Assembly (NCBI GenBank): GCA_002914845.1
Contig: JXTC01000174.1
Coordinates: forward strand, 403,233 to 467,232
Direction of reading: 5' to 3'
Length of the DNA stretch: 64,000 bases
Source of the DNA: Trema orientale
Taxonomy: Eukaryota; Streptophyta; Magnoliopsida; Rosales; Cannabaceae
The position numbers and the translations under genes are program-made. The notes beneath the pieces are model-generated. The model was not told where the DNA came from. It searched no databases and saw only the letters and a program-made list of their open reading frames with translations. Positions 1-13,000 of this stretch are shown piece by piece (within the stretch, counting starts at the first letter, position 1; every line of letters starts with the position of its first letter).

Positions 1-230
1 TCGACGCCGCAAACCGGGTCGGGTCGGAAGCACTTGACGGGGCAGGAGGAGGAGGAGGGGGGTCGGTCCAATGGGCGGGCGCAGGGGGCCTGATCAGCGT
101 CGGAAGGCAATCGGATGGCGGAGAATTGGCGCTCGGATCGTGCGGTGGGGAAGGAGGCGAGGACGAAGAGGGCGAGGAAGACGAGGACATGGATGAGAGA
201 GATCGGAGGCCTCGAGTTGGGTCGGTTCAT
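1..230 (-). CDS. Kazal-type serine protease inhibitor-like secreted protein, 5' part (truncated by window edge)
   Basis: The first 76 codons plus two bases are visible, running off the left edge. The protein opens with a polar stretch and then a hydrophobic core (about residues 11-30, rich in L, V, F and A) ending near TARS, which reads as a secretory signal peptide. A Ser/Pro-rich linker follows, then CPVKCFRPDPVCGV, where the Kazal-type domain of a small plant family begins; remembered Arabidopsis members read CPV-CF--DPVCGVDGVTYWCGC. Members are predicted to be secreted inhibitors of serine proteases in the apoplast, though little biochemistry exists. The coding part is GC-rich beside AT-rich flanks. 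The ATG chosen is the first in frame before the signal peptide. The reactive loop lies outside the window, so inhibitory activity cannot be judged. Confidence 0.8.
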   Translation of the reverse strand, partial: MNRPNSRPPISLIHVLVFLALFVLASFPTARSERQFSAIRLPSDADQAPCARPLDRPPSSSSCPVKCFRPDPVCGV

Positions 231-641
231 GGTCGAAAGATCCGAGCTTTCGATCAGAAGAAAGCTCGGTTCTTTTAGGGGCAAATTTTGGGGATGAAGG
301 AAATAAATTTCTAGGGTTTCGTGAAATTTGGGGGAAATTGAGGAATGAAATTTTGGTTGGACGGGCAAATCAAAAGGACTCTGTCTTTGGTAACGTCTCC
401 AGAAGGAAAGAAAAGGTCTCTTGGAACGTTGGTGGTGGGGTTGGCTTTAGCTGTGCAGTGGGGCCCACTTGTTAGCCTTGTTTAAGTTGGTTTGTTCACC
501 AAACTGCGTGGAAATATTCTTTTCTTTTTTCTTTTTTTTTTTTTTCGCTTTTGTGGAAAAATATTCTTCAATTTATTTTTCTCTAATACAATAAGATAAA
601 TATTCTTAAATTCCAGTTAGTATGTAAGAATATTATTCTTA
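231..641. other. 5' flank of the Kazal-type gene
   Basis: Non-coding, with pyrimidine- and T-rich tracts near 520-545. It should hold the 5' UTR and promoter of the minus-strand Kazal-type gene. No clear TATA box was identified. Confidence 0.4.
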
Positions 642-1149
642 GGGTTAATGGCACAAATGGTTCTTGAATTATCCAATTGTAATAATTCGGTCATCAAAGT
701 TTTAATTGTAACAATTAAACCTTCGAAGCAATTTTTTTATTGGATTGTCTAAATTATAATCTGTTATTAAAATTCTAACGAAAAATATATGTAATAAATA
801 TGTGATAATATATATTTGAGAGGAAATTTCGGAACTTTAAGCATATAAATGAATAATCACATAAAAATTTTCTCCGTATTTGCAGCTTTAAAAATCTCTA
901 AAACATGCAAATAAGACATTTCTTTCTAAATCTGTTTGTTTAAATTATTTTCTCTTAAATATACTTTCAGATAACATGCTCCTTACATGTGTTTTTGGTC
1001 AGAAATTTAATAGTGTATTGCAATTTAAACAGTCCAGGAACTAAATTGCATAAAATCAGAATGTTCAGACACTTGATTGCAATAATTAGAACATTGAGGA
1101 CCAAATTGTCACAAACTAAATAATTCAGGGACATCTGTGCCATCAACCC
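642..1149. mobile_element. Mutator-like MITE with 9-bp target-site duplication
   Basis: A 508-bp non-coding element. The left end reads GGGTTAATGGCACAAATG and the right end is its near-perfect inverted repeat (GGGTTGATGGCACAGATG on the minus strand). Weaker inverted similarity continues for roughly 45-60 bp (GAATTAT, then AATTTGGTC-like versus AATTCGGTC). The ends are flanked by a perfect 9-bp direct repeat TTATTCTTA (633-641 and 1150-1158). Terminal GGG and a 9-bp duplication fit a non-autonomous Mutator-like element. No transposase ORF is present. Confidence 0.8.
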
Positions 1150-1158
1150 TTATTCTTA

Positions 1159-1734
1159 CTGAGGTGAGGCTTTTATAAATTTTGTTGTAGCATACTTTTT
1201 TATTTTAGTTTATTTAAATTCTGAGAAAAACAATTTTATTAAATAGATGTCAATTCGTACATAATACTTGGATTAGATTTTCTTAATTCTGTTGAGAATA
1301 TAAAAGTTCATTTTACTGGAACTGGATATGTGAGGTAGTTCTAATTTTTTCTCATTTGAAGAAGAAAAATGAGACCTTTTGTTCGTGGAAAAACAAGCTC
1401 ATAAATTCTCCAAAGGACAAAAATATCTTACTATTAAAAAATAATCTTATACATGAATTTGAAATAAGTACATGACAAAATTATAAAATAGATTCTATAT
1501 AATAATACATGATTTTTGAGGGGATTTTAAAGGTAGATGTATAATAATGCATAAAAAACGCAGTGAACCCTTTCTAATATTATCATCATGGGACACGTAT
1601 AAGAGGCATACAAAGGATAATACCTGAGAAACGTTACTCTAACCACAACTCAAGTTTCTTTTAATCTTTCTTTTTTTTTTTCTCCTTCAAAATAACTTAA
1701 GATATTTGGAATGTTCTCAATGGGTACAATTTTT
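1159..1734. other. Intergenic, AT-rich
   Basis: No ORF, RNA gene or repeat that I can support; AT-rich with poly-T near 1670-1682. Confidence 0.4.
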
Positions 1735-2166
1735 TTGTGACCATGGATGGGTACTTAAAAAAGTAGTGAAAGCATTAAATTTTTTTGGTCAGCATTAAAT
1801 GTTTTTGGCCAACCACCAAACTAATCACCACCGTAGGATATTGATCTAACGGCTTAAACCATTGTAACCATCCATGGGTAAATATTGTTGTAACCATTTA
1901 AACCAAACCCATACATATGGGCACCAATCCAGTAGGTATTTTTTTTTTTTTTACTCATGCATAGGTATCAATTTGGCCAATGAAAATTTAGCATGCACAT
2001 TTTTTTATTATAAAAAGTAAGAGAGAGAAAGAGCATTAATGATACACGTCTTTTCATGTACTTCATTATAGCCATTGGATCACCATCTAATGGTGATTCA
2101 ACGGCTAAAAAAAGAATACCTATCCATAGGTAAAAAAAAAAAAAAATACCTATTGGATTGGCAACC
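1735..2166. mobile_element. MITE (core about 1920-2166) plus co-repeated left flank
   Basis: The core has inverted termini: CCAATCCAGTAGGTATT at 1924-1940 and AATACCTATTGGATTGG at 2145-2161 (one mismatch), each next to a poly-T or poly-A run. Internal inverted blocks also occur (CATAGGTA; ATTGGATCACCATCTAATGG). The same core recurs at 62313-62550. The flank 1735-1855, containing ACCACCGTAGGATATTGATC, recurs at 62018-62140. The repeated unit is therefore larger than the core MITE and probably composite. No coding capacity. Confidence 0.7.
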
Positions 2167-2416
2167 TATTTGTATATACATGTTACTATATAAACAAGTT
2201 TCATAATGTTTGAAACTAGACTAAAATTCCATTAAATAATGTATAACTCCAATGCTGTTGCTGCTCATTTTAGAAGCTTCAAACAGATGGTGTTAATTAA
2301 ATAGGCACCTAAAGCCATGAGTTGCCATTGCCAATTAACCACTTAAGTCTCAAAAAACCAACTGTCATAACTAACTCCTACCCCAAATTTCCCACCTTGA
2401 AAGTCGCCACACCAAA

Positions 2417-3270
2417 NNNNNNNNNNNNNNNNNNNNNNNNNNNNNNNNNNNNNNNNNNNNNNNNNNNNNNNNNNNNNNNNNNNNNNNNNNNNNNNNNNNN
2501 NNNNNNNNNNNNNNNNNNNNNNNNNNNNNNNNNNNNNNNNNNNNNNNNNNNNNNNNNNNNNNNNNNNNNNNNNNNNNNNNNNNNNNNNNNNNNNNNNNNN
2601 NNNNNNNNNNNNNNNNNNNNNNNNNNNNNNNNNNNNNNNNNNNNNNNNNNNNNNNNNNNNNNNNNNNNNNNNNNNNNNNNNNNNNNNNNNNNNNNNNNNN
2701 NNNNNNNNNNNNNNNNNNNNNNNNNNNNNNNNNNNNNNNNNNNNNNNNNNNNNNNNNNNNNNNNNNNNNNNNNNNNNNNNNNNNNNNNNNNNNNNNNNNN
2801 NNNNNNNNNNNNNNNNNNNNNNNNNNNNNNNNNNNNNNNNNNNNNNNNNNNNNNNNNNNNNNNNNNNNNNNNNNNNNNNNNNNNNNNNNNNNNNNNNNNN
2901 NNNNNNNNNNNNNNNNNNNNNNNNNNNNNNNNNNNNNNNNNNNNNNNNNNNNNNNNNNNNNNNNNNNNNNNNNNNNNNNNNNNNNNNNNNNNNNNNNNNN
3001 NNNNNNNNNNNNNNNNNNNNNNNNNNNNNNNNNNNNNNNNNNNNNNNNNNNNNNNNNNNNNNNNNNNNNNNNNNNNNNNNNNNNNNNNNNNNNNNNNNNN
3101 NNNNNNNNNNNNNNNNNNNNNNNNNNNNNNNNNNNNNNNNNNNNNNNNNNNNNNNNNNNNNNNNNNNNNNNNNNNNNNNNNNNNNNNNNNNNNNNNNNNN
3201 NNNNNNNNNNNNNNNNNNNNNNNNNNNNNNNNNNNNNNNNNNNNNNNNNNNNNNNNNNNNNNNNNNNNNN
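2417..3270. other. Assembly gap (854 N)
   Basis: A run of undetermined bases. It could contain promoter sequence of the MutS2-type gene or an unrelated insertion. ORFs spanning the gap are artefacts. Confidence 0.99.
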
Positions 3271-3482
3271 TAAAACTAGACGGCTTTTGGTTCTGTTACA
3301 ATGATGTCTAGACCCAACCAAACTGACCCAATTGACATAAACGACTTCTAAGCCACTCATTGGCTTCGTAATCCTATTTACTAGCCAAAAAGGATTCCCA
3401 GTGCTTCTTTTTCTTCCTCGCCTTTCTTTTTTTCATCGGCAAATGAGTCCCCGCCAACTTTAACCATCCGGGGTTGAAAGAA

Positions 3483-6400
3483 ATGCTCTATTCAGCTCCA
3501 TTCGGCAATCCCATCTCTATCTCCATAGCCATATCGTTAACTCCTACTATTGTAAGGCGTGTAACTCTTGGAATCAGATTCAAAAACGGAGCTTTCCTCA
3601 GCCACTCATCATCATCATCAAACCAGTATGTTGTTATTCAAGACGAAAAGAAATCCTCGGTTCACTACGACAGTCTCAGAGTTTTGGAATGGGACAAGCT
3701 CTGCGACTGCGTTGCCTCCTTCGCTCGCACCTCCTTGGGCCGTGAAGCAACTAAGGCCAAGCTCTGGTCTCTGAATCAGACTTACGAAGAAAGCATGAGA
3801 CTTTTGGATGAAACCAATGCGGCCGTGGAAATGCTCAAGCACGGTGGTTGCTCCCTGGATTTCACCGGCGTTGATGTCCTTTTGGTTAGTTTTTCAAAAC
3901 CCCATTTTGGTATTTATACGTTTCACTGCTTTGATGGGCAATTCATGGTCCTGGTCACTTAAACTCGTCTGGGTTGGGTTGTCTTCTTCTAAGTGTTTGA
4001 TATTTTGTCTGTGAAGGTCCAATCTGCTATCCAACATGCTCGAAGGAGTTCACTAGTGGAGGGCAATGAAGCAATGGCTGTTGTGTCTCTCCTACAGTAT
4101 GCCGATGCCCTTCAGCTTAGTTTAAAAGCTGCTCTCAAGGAAGATGCAGATTGGTATAAGCGTTTCATGCCTTTGACAGAAGTGGTGAGTAGTACGATAG
4201 ACCATTTAGGTTTAGGCCGAGGACTGACATCACCATATAATTGAATGCTTTTAAGGCCTTGTTTATTTATTTTTTAACTTTATGTGCAGATAATGGGATT
4301 CGTTGTAAATCGGTCATTAGTTAAGTTGATACAGCAAATAATAGATGAAGACGGCTCTGTTAAAGACTCTGCGGTTTGTTCCTGACTGCCTTTTCAAGTG
4401 TAATGCATTCTGCTATGTTTGGTTTTCTTTACCATTAGCAATATAACTTCTTTCTTATCATTGATAAGCTTTGTTTATAACGTTCATCGTTTGTCCTAGT
4501 ATGAAACTGTTAGTTAGTGCTCCTTTCAGTTCAGAGTAATTTGTTGGATTATATGTTAAAATGCTTATTGTCCTTTTGCTTTAATCCTGTAACATTCAGT
4601 TTCTTTTCCCCTTTCTTAGAGTCCTAACCTGAAGCGATCACGTGATCAAGTTCGAACACTGGAGAGAAGGGTAATAGCTATTTATTTCATTTCATATTCC
4701 TACAATGAACGTTTATATGCTTATATTTTGACTTGCCAGTTTTCATTCTCGATTTTGAAATGCTGTCAGCTATAAGTATTAACATTTCTGGCATCCTTTA
4801 ACAACTTGGCTTTATCTCTCCTTTTGCTTTCTCTTCTCAGTTTTCAGTGGTTTACTCCTCTTTTTTTCTTTTTTTTTTTTGCTACTCTTTTTTTTTTTGC
4901 TATATCTGTTCAGGTATATCAGTTGGTGGATAGTTTAATTAGAAACGAAAAGAATGACACATCCTTAATGGTCAGAACCATAACTCAGATACCTTTCACT
5001 TTACACCTTCAAGATTATTTCCGTAATACTTTTACCATTATTGGTTCAGGAAGTGTGCAACATTGATGGCAGGTGGTGCATAAAATCAAGTGCTGATCGG
5101 ATGACAAATTTTAAGGGTCTATTGTTGCCAAGGTTTGTAAAATTTTTCATATAACTTTCAACAACTCCTCTTTTGTCATGGGGTCCCTGTTTTTGGACCC
5201 ATGTACATTTTAAAGACTAGTTAGAATTGTTAATCAGATAATTCTACATTTAGCACGAGAATTGATTCCCCCTTCTAAAGAAAGCTTAAATTAGTTTTTA
5301 GCTGCTTTCTATTCAAGATTTCTTTATTTGATAGGAGCTCACTTCTTCAATATTTATTCCTGAGAGGTAATATACTGTTATAGTAGTTCAGGCATTGGAA
5401 GCATTGTAGAGCCACTCCCTGTTGTTTCTTTGAATGATGAGTTGCAACAAGCTAGGGCATCAGTGGCAAAAGCTGAGGCAGATGCACTTTCATTGCTAGC
5501 AACAAAGGTCATTAGCAGCCTAGCTTACATGTTGATGTTTCTTTGTGCTGGAAACTATAATCCTTCCACTCATATGCTTTTATCTATGGTTGACTTTTCA
5601 GATGCAAAACGATCTTGATGATATTGAGATGCTATTGAACAGCGTCATCCAACTGGATGTGGTAGGTTACTATCACTGTTTTACTCTCCTTTTATTCTTT
5701 AAGTCTTTCTCTCATTGTTAGAAGAGACCTGCTACTTAAAACTATTGCCTTGTTATTGGACTGGACTTCTTAATCACCCTCAAAAAAAAAAAAAAAAAAG
5801 AGAGAGAAGGGAGTTTAGATGATCTTAACAAGTTGGCCTTGATATGCTCATATTGTGCTTCAGGTCAATGCTCGGGCAACCTATGGTCTTTCATATGGAG
5901 GCTCATGTCCCAATCTGTTCCTACCAGGAGAAGGTGCTGCGGATTTCTACTTGTCGGAGAACAAAGTTTCAAATGCATTATTAGCCAAGAAGAGGGACTG
6001 GGTTTTGTATATGCCAAAAGCTTACCATCCTTTGCTACTTCTGCAGCATAAGCAAAATCTAAGGAAGGCCAGGAAGGATTCCAAGAAAGCTTCTGCGGTA
6101 TGATTTAGAAGGCCTGAAACTAATCTTTTTTCTTCTCTCTTAAATACACAATTTTAATTGTTAGTATTTTGCATCTAATACTTGTCGAAAGAATTTCATT
6201 TAGGTGTTCATCAGTAGCTAATATTCCCTTCTCAAAAATAACGATAAAACTAGTAGACAATGTTGATGCCAGAAGAGAAAAAAGATACAGTTTGCTTCTT
6301 CTTTAAGAAGTGAAGATCAAATCAGTATTAACAGCCAACTAAAAGTTTTTATTCTTTATAATGCATCTCAAAGTTCTGATGAATGTTTTGTTGCAAGGCT

Positions 6401-9316
6401 ACCGCACTTGAACAAGCTCGGCCAGTTCCAGTCGATTTTTTTATAGCTCAGAAGACTCGAGTTTTGGTTATAACCGGTCCTAATACTGGGGGCAAAACTA
6501 TTTGCCTAAAGACTATAGGATTGGCTGCTCTGATGGCAAAGTCAGGTTCTTACATCTCCTCCTCTTGTCTGGTTCTTGTTGCCCATGCAATTTGGAATGT
6601 CTCACAATGATACATAAGATTACTGGTTTCCTGAGGCCTTAATACATTATCTCTTGTCAATATGGGGATTTTATCTGGACATTTTCAGTCAACTACGAGT
6701 GTCTAGACAACCTTTGATAATTTACTGTACTTTGCAGGACTTCATGTTTTATCTTCTGAATCTGTACAAATCCCTTGGTTTGATTCTGTTTTCGCTGACA
6801 TTGGTGATGAACAGTCCTTATCCCAATCTTTGTCCACCTTCTCGGGCCATTTGAAACAAATAAGTGTAAGGCTTATCTCATTTCCTGACTCATTTTCAGC
6901 ATATTTAGGTAAAAAAATATATATATTGATAAGCGTGAACAAATTGAGTCATGGTTAATTTTCTTCCAGGGGTATACACTGTTTCTTTCCTGATATGAAT
7001 AATGTCCATGTAATATCTCTATAACATCTTGCAGGACATTCAATCACAGGCAACTAGCCAGTCACTGGTGCTACTAGATGAGGTATTCTTAATTAAAACC
7101 ATTGGGAGAAGAACAATGAAAACATAATCTTGTGTCTAGTGGGAATATCGTATGCATATTATATAATCTTGTATCTGTTAGGTTGGTGCTGGAACGAATC
7201 CCCTTGAAGGAGCAGCTTTAGGAATGTCACTTTTAGAATCTTTTGCTGAAACTGGTGCTCTGTTGACTATTGCTACAACACATCATGGGGAACTTAAAAC
7301 CCTGAAATACAGGTTAGTTGCTAGTTAAAAGACGAAACTTTTCAACGGAAAATTTCTTCACTCTTGCTGGATAAAACCCATTTCGGTTCTAGGCTCTCAT
7401 CAGCTCAATATGAAATCTAATGGACAATTTGTTGCCTGCTATACAAACTTGGGTCATGTTTTTGGGATTTTTCTTTTGGCAGTAATGATGCCTTTGAAAA
7501 TGCATGTATGGAGTTTGATGAAGTGAACCTTAAGCCAACTTACAAGATTCTCTGGGGAGTACCAGGTTCGGACAATACTAAGTATAATATGTCCATAACA
7601 CAAATCATGTTACAGCTCACGAAAGTGAATTCTTGTTGCAGGGCGTTCAAATGCAATCAATATAGCTGAAAGGTTAGGACTACCAAGTGCAGTGGTAGAA
7701 AAGGCTCGTGAACTATATGGTGCGGCAAGCGCAGAGATAGATGAGGTATCACAAAAATCACTTGAGACTGCTTACTTCTAATTTAGTTTTTTTTCTTTTT
7801 AGATAATTATTGAGAAATTAGGTGAAGTGGCCTTTTTGAAATTAAGTTTTAACAAAAAGCCTATGTTTTCAGACTCTTTGCAAAATAGTCTATTTGCATG
7901 GTTGAGTATGGTGTTGAGCATTGTTGAGTGAGGAGTTGAGTGTGGTTGAGTATTGTCGAGAGATAGACCACTTTGGAAAGAAATTAAAAACATGAGCTTT
8001 TTCCCAGATGTGTGTTTTAAAGTTGCCAACTCACTTATTTCTTAAAAATAAGTTTTCGAAATTTAATTTACGTTCTTGTTTTAATTTTCTACCGTGTGCT
8101 AAGTATATGAGCATTGTAAGTATCATTCGATTCTTTTTTACTTTTTTTGTCTGTGCATTTATGCCAGCATATATTTGCATGGATATTCTTCTTTTCTTTT
8201 TTCTTTTCAGAAAATGAATTTTGTTCCCTATTGTCTTTATTTAAGTGGCTCTTATGGATGGATTTAACAGGATACCAGATAGTTGTAGGACATTGTTTCA
8301 ATTCTCTTAAGAAAGTTCATCATATATCTTGACTTTCACGTGCTATTTTTGAGCGCAGATTATACTCGATATGGAAAGGTTAAAGCAAGAATATCAAGAG
8401 CTTTTAGATAAAAGCCAACATCGTCTGATGTGAGTTGTTTTTTATTTTATTTTTAAACAAATTACGGAATAAATATATAAATAAATAATGTACTCAGTAG
8501 TTTCGTAGTATTTGGATATTGTGATACTGTAAGCACTCCACTATTTCAATACGATGAAATAAGTACTTTTAGCTCATACCTTCATCGGATATTCAGACAA
8601 TTGAATAATGTAATTTTACCACGGATTATGTTTATCATCATAAGGTTTGATGCGTAAAATGCTCACATTATGTTATATTTGTGACTATAGGCTCTCAAGG
8701 GATCTTTATGAAAGACTTTTGGCTGCCAGAACGAAGATCATGAAACACTCTGCGGAGCAAAGATTCAGGAAGATGCATGTAATATCCGAGGCTGCATCCA
8801 TGGCACGTTCTAACCTTCATAAGAAAGTTCGACAACATCGTGCATCTGCAATTCGACCCTTAAACTCACAGAAAAGTACAGCAGACACAAAAAGCAAACA
8901 AAAGACGGCAATCAACTCACAAAACACTTCTTCAAATGAATCTCCTGTGGCTTATATGAATCCGCCTTCTGTCGCTGAGGATGTCAAGCCACCACCATCC
9001 GGTAATAAGGGTTTAGGTAGATATAGTGAGACATTCTGCCAGCTTGCGATTTATAATGTATATATATATATGCGCTTGTTGGAGGACTTTTAACAGTTTT
9101 TTCAGTATCTAATCTTTTACTTTTTATGTCTAAACCGTCCAACTTGATTCACCTTTTTCAGGAAAAGCCAAGCCCCCAAAGGTTGGTGACATGGTACATG
9201 TTCGCTCCCTTGGAAAGAAAGGGACAGTTCTAAAAGTGGATCCGTTTAAAGAAGAGCTTTTAGTTCAAGCTGGTAATATGAAGTTGAAACTGAAACTGAC
9301 TGATGTTGAGACGTAA
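3483..9316 (+). CDS. MutS2-type (MutS-homologue) ATPase, 18 exons, 812 aa, no Smr domain
   Basis: Exons: 3483-3884, 4017-4184, 4290-4373, 4620-4670, 4914-4970, 5050-5132, 5387-5507, 5602-5661, 5864-6097, 6398-6545, 6738-6865, 7035-7082, 7182-7312, 7483-7565, 7642-7745, 8359-8429, 8691-9001, 9162-9316. All phases agree and all introns are GT-AG. Residues about 60-340 form the MutS core/clamp with a coiled-coil segment ([14 protein letters not shown]). Walker A GPNTGGKT is near residues 447-454, Walker B LVLLDE near 523-528, and the H-loop ATTHHGE follows. The C terminus has a KOW-like [19 protein letters not shown] block and stops at LTDVET. Bacterial MutS2 continues into an Smr nuclease domain; this one does not, like Arabidopsis AT5G54090 as I recall it. 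It is likely organelle-targeted and involved in recombination control or ribosome rescue, an inference from bacterial MutS2. Intron 6 ends in a TAGTAG tandem acceptor. Confidence 0.9.
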
Positions 9317-10284
9317 CCCGCACTGATTTGTGCAAATAAAGATGCATGTTCACATTGACAGGCATTTTCTCTCCTTTTTTGAGTATCACTTATCTAAATA
9401 AATTAAAATTAATTTGACATCTTAGTGATGAGTTTTATACGTGTAAAAACCCATCAACCAGTATTGACCAATCTTACTAGTCATGAAAAAAATGAATAAG
9501 AAATGAAATAGAAACTTGGGTTTGAAAAGAAATTTGCTGACGAGAAAGAAAACTCCATCTATGAGCACAGTGGTCTTGCCAACGCATGAACCTGGAGGGG
9601 CCTTCTCACATTTTTATATGTTGAGAATACACATTTTGTTAGGCATATTCCACCCTCTCATGCCTCACGAGCTAAATTAACACTAATCTCTTGTGCAAGA
9701 ATGTCAACTTTATTTCTTTCCATAATTTAAAGATTATAATTATCACTGGAACTGGAAGATAGCTAAGGAACCTCTTTGGTGCTTGGAACTTTGTGCTGCT
9801 CAAACTCAATAACGTCAATAGTTCAGGAGGGGGAGAAAAAAAAAAACGTACAATTTGTCCTTCTATTTAAGACAAAGGCATAAACGTCACCCATATGGTA
9901 TATTAATATAGTTGACTTATTGCCTCTGATGCTACGTACCCACTAAACAACGCGAAGAAGAAGATAACTAGTAAACAAGCTGACAATTGCTCTTTTGTCT
10001 TAGTGGAAAGTAGTATCTGCTAGTGGTGCAAGAACGTGACAAGTTAACAACAAATATTATACGGAACCAATATAATAAAACCATGTTGAAAAGATTCAAG
10101 ATGATACTTTTATTTAATATTGGCTAAAGTACAAGTACATTCAAGCCAGTAGTGCAACTCGATTCAACTTGGATTGAATCTGAATTGCAACAGATTACAG
10201 ACATATATCATTTAACGGTATTTATTCTGAGGTGCCCCAAGAAGTTGACCGACCAATTCATGAGACTCTCGACTGACCAAAACA
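9317..10284. other. Convergent intergenic region between MutS2 and DUF599 copy 1
   Basis: The shared 3' flank of two tail-to-tail genes. It holds the MutS2 3' UTR and, on the minus strand, that of DUF599. It is duplicated at 18923-19827 with small indels. No ORF of substance. Confidence 0.6.
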
Positions 10285-11257
10285 TTAGTTTGGACTTCCA
10301 GGTTCCTCATCTTTTGGGTGATCATCATCGGAAACCCCAACAACCCACCCACAATCAAAGGTAACATCCAAGAAATAATCCAAGAAAACCAAAACAAAGC
10401 AGGAAATAAACATAGGAATTGGCCCAAAGATCCATAAGAAGAGAGGGAAGGAGAAGTAGAAAGCTCGCAAGCCTAGAGACCAGAAGAAGCTTCCCCTGTT
10501 CACGTTCCTGGCTACATACTCAACTGTGAGCTGGTGATGGTCATGGTCTCGGGATATCTTCTGGAATGGCACGTTGATTAGAATGCTTGCATGGCTATAG
10601 TACCTGTGATTCAAAACAAGGTATATGTCACTGTATTGGATAGATTTGACACCAAGTTACTTAGATGATCAAATACGTATTTCATATTAAGCAAAATAAT
10701 AAAAGTATAACAACATTTTAGCTTCTCCTAGCAATACCTTATGGACTGCACGCTGAATAGGAAGGCCACTAAGAAACAAGCCAATACGCAAAAGTACTTG
10801 ACAGAGTAGCCGGACTCGCCTCTCCCTCCAAAGACGAAAAGCTCAGTGTCGCCTTTGCTTCCGCTGGTCATCAACACGGTGACAGAGCTCAGCATGATAG
10901 CCATCGAGGCCAAAAGGGTCGACGCCATTATGTTGTTTCTCAGCGTCTGGACAGAAAGAACTCCGTTCTTTGATACATCCTACAAAGCAGGCAAAAACGA
11001 CATGTCGTTTAGAGCTATGCATGCATATATATATGTATGAGAGGTACAAAAACGATAAAACCGAGGAAAAGGGACCTTGCTAGTCTTCTCTTTACCTCCA
11101 TCATAGCGCGGACCCAGAAACGGCGGTTGATGGCATTGACACCGATGACAGTCTTGGTGGGGTGCTTCATAATTCGGTAGAGAAGCCAAGCATGGTAACC
11201 CACCATAGCCAGGAGCCCCAGTGGGACTAAAATGTAATCAAGAACCCTTTTCTCCAT
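10285..11257 (-). CDS. DUF599 family membrane protein, copy 1 (240 aa)
   Basis: Three exons in transcript order: 11257-11096, 10979-10738, 10603-10285, all GT-AG and in phase. The protein begins MEKRVLDYILVPLGLLAMVGYHAWL. It has about four hydrophobic segments: residues 7-27, 72-93 (MASTLLASMAIMLSS), 115-135 (VKYFCVLACFLVAFLFS) and a long one near 180-220 (LRAFYFSFPLFLWIFGP). The pattern FWVRAMMEDVSKNGVLSVQTLRNNIMASTLLA is the conserved block of plant DUF599 proteins. These are membrane proteins of unknown function; the older label TRP-like channel is not supported by anything seen here. It is about 89% identical to copy 2. Because of the extra DNA upstream, its promoter beyond about 90 bp differs from that of copy 2. 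Confidence 0.9.
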
Positions 11258-13000
11258 TTTTTTTTTCCCTTACGAGAGAAAAACCAAGAAAGAGAAACCA
11301 AAGTTTTGATATTTAGTCTCGATTCTAGTGTGTGGACTAAGTAAAATAGACTGCGCCGGGTGCTTTTCCTGCAAAATATTATTAGTTAAGCATAATAATA
11401 ATTAATTAAGTAAATAAGTTTGTGGATGTTAATTCAGTATGTGCTAGATAGAATTTTGACACAAACGGTAGCACCATCCATTCGGTTAATTAGATTAATA
11501 TGATTTTCAATGATAGGAATTAAAAATAATAAATGTAACATGAGTTGTGCAGAGTGTTTGCACAGAATAACTTCTTAGAGTTGTAGGCAGCAAACTCGTC
11601 AACAACTTCATTATCACGGATTTATGAGTATTTGAATTACTGAAAATATCGTGCGCAGTTGTAAATAGAATGGTTGTATATGTATACCACAATTCAATTT
11701 GCTAAACAATAGCTTCTAAAAACGTATTTTGACATTTAAACGTTATGTTAGCACATTATATGTCGTGTTAGTAAGCACCTGCAAAATACTTAGAGCACAA
11801 AAAAAAAAAAAAGAATTAATAACTCAATATTCTTAAAATATTTATAATAATCATAATAATATATAAAAATATATATAGGTGGATAGGCGTATAAACATGC
11901 ATCAGGAATATTATATATACGAACAAATTATACACAAAATATACACATACTGACATGACATGTATTTTATAACCACCCATACACATAGTGTTGTCTTATT
12001 TTGAAAAGACATGGGTGGTTAAAACACATATCATGTCAATATGTATAAATTTTGTGTGTAATTTATGTATATCTCTATCATTACTTTCTCTCTCTCTATA
12101 TATATATATAAGTAGCCAATTTAGTAGGTATAATCTCTTTTACCTATCTGTTAGTCTTGTTTTACTCAATTAAAATTTATTTTACACGTCTTTTAATAAT
12201 AAAAAGTTAGAGAGAACATATTAAATAATGTATTTTTATTATTTATTATTCTTTTTCTAACTATTTAAATAATTATAACTGTTAGATAAATAATCAAATG
12301 GTTGGAAAAAACTACCTATAGATAACAAAAAAAAAAAAAAGAAGCCTAATATGAATGTTAATTGATGTATATATAAATAATAAGATGGAGGATTTTATGG
12401 TCTTAGTAGGAAGTAATTTTGGGAAAAAGATTTGGTGATGATCAATTAAGAAAAAAGAACTAGATCGACTTCGAACTTTTGGTGTCAAGGGTTGCACAAA
12501 AAGCCGAAAACCCAACCCGCCTGACTCGACCAGAAATTTTGGCTCCAAAAAGCTTACCCGATAGTTTATGCTAAACCTGACCTGACGTGTTTTCAATTCA
12601 GGTATAGGAACAATTTTTTGGGGTTCGGGTATTCGAACCCGACCTGAACTGGAAACCCCATAAATAAATTTAAAAAAAAGAAAAAAATTATTTACAATTT
12701 ATAAAAAGGTTTTTTAAAAAAATTGAGTTTAAAAGTAAGTCTTCAAAAATGCCCAGAAAATATAGTTTTACTTTAAAAGATTTGGTCCAATTCTGATTTT
12801 TGTCACAAAAAAGGGTTAGAATTAGTTTTTTTCCTCACAAAAGACACAAATCCAAAATACCAAGATTGCGGCACACAAATCCGATCCGGCTCGATATCTG
12901 ACCTATACCCGAAACTTGAAAAATCGAGCACCTCTTGGTTCAGTTTCAATTACCTTTTCCTATTTACCCAAACCCGACTCGACGTGCAATTCACAAATTC

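Noticed and set aside
2322..3360. Long ORFs on both strands across 2417-3270
   Set aside because: They consist of translated N; only about 30 real codons exist.
12480..12990. Possible second hAT-like element with GACCCGACC-type repeats and TTGCAC/GTGCAA ends
   Set aside because: No target-site duplication and poor terminal repeats; left inside the description of the 5.5-kb block.
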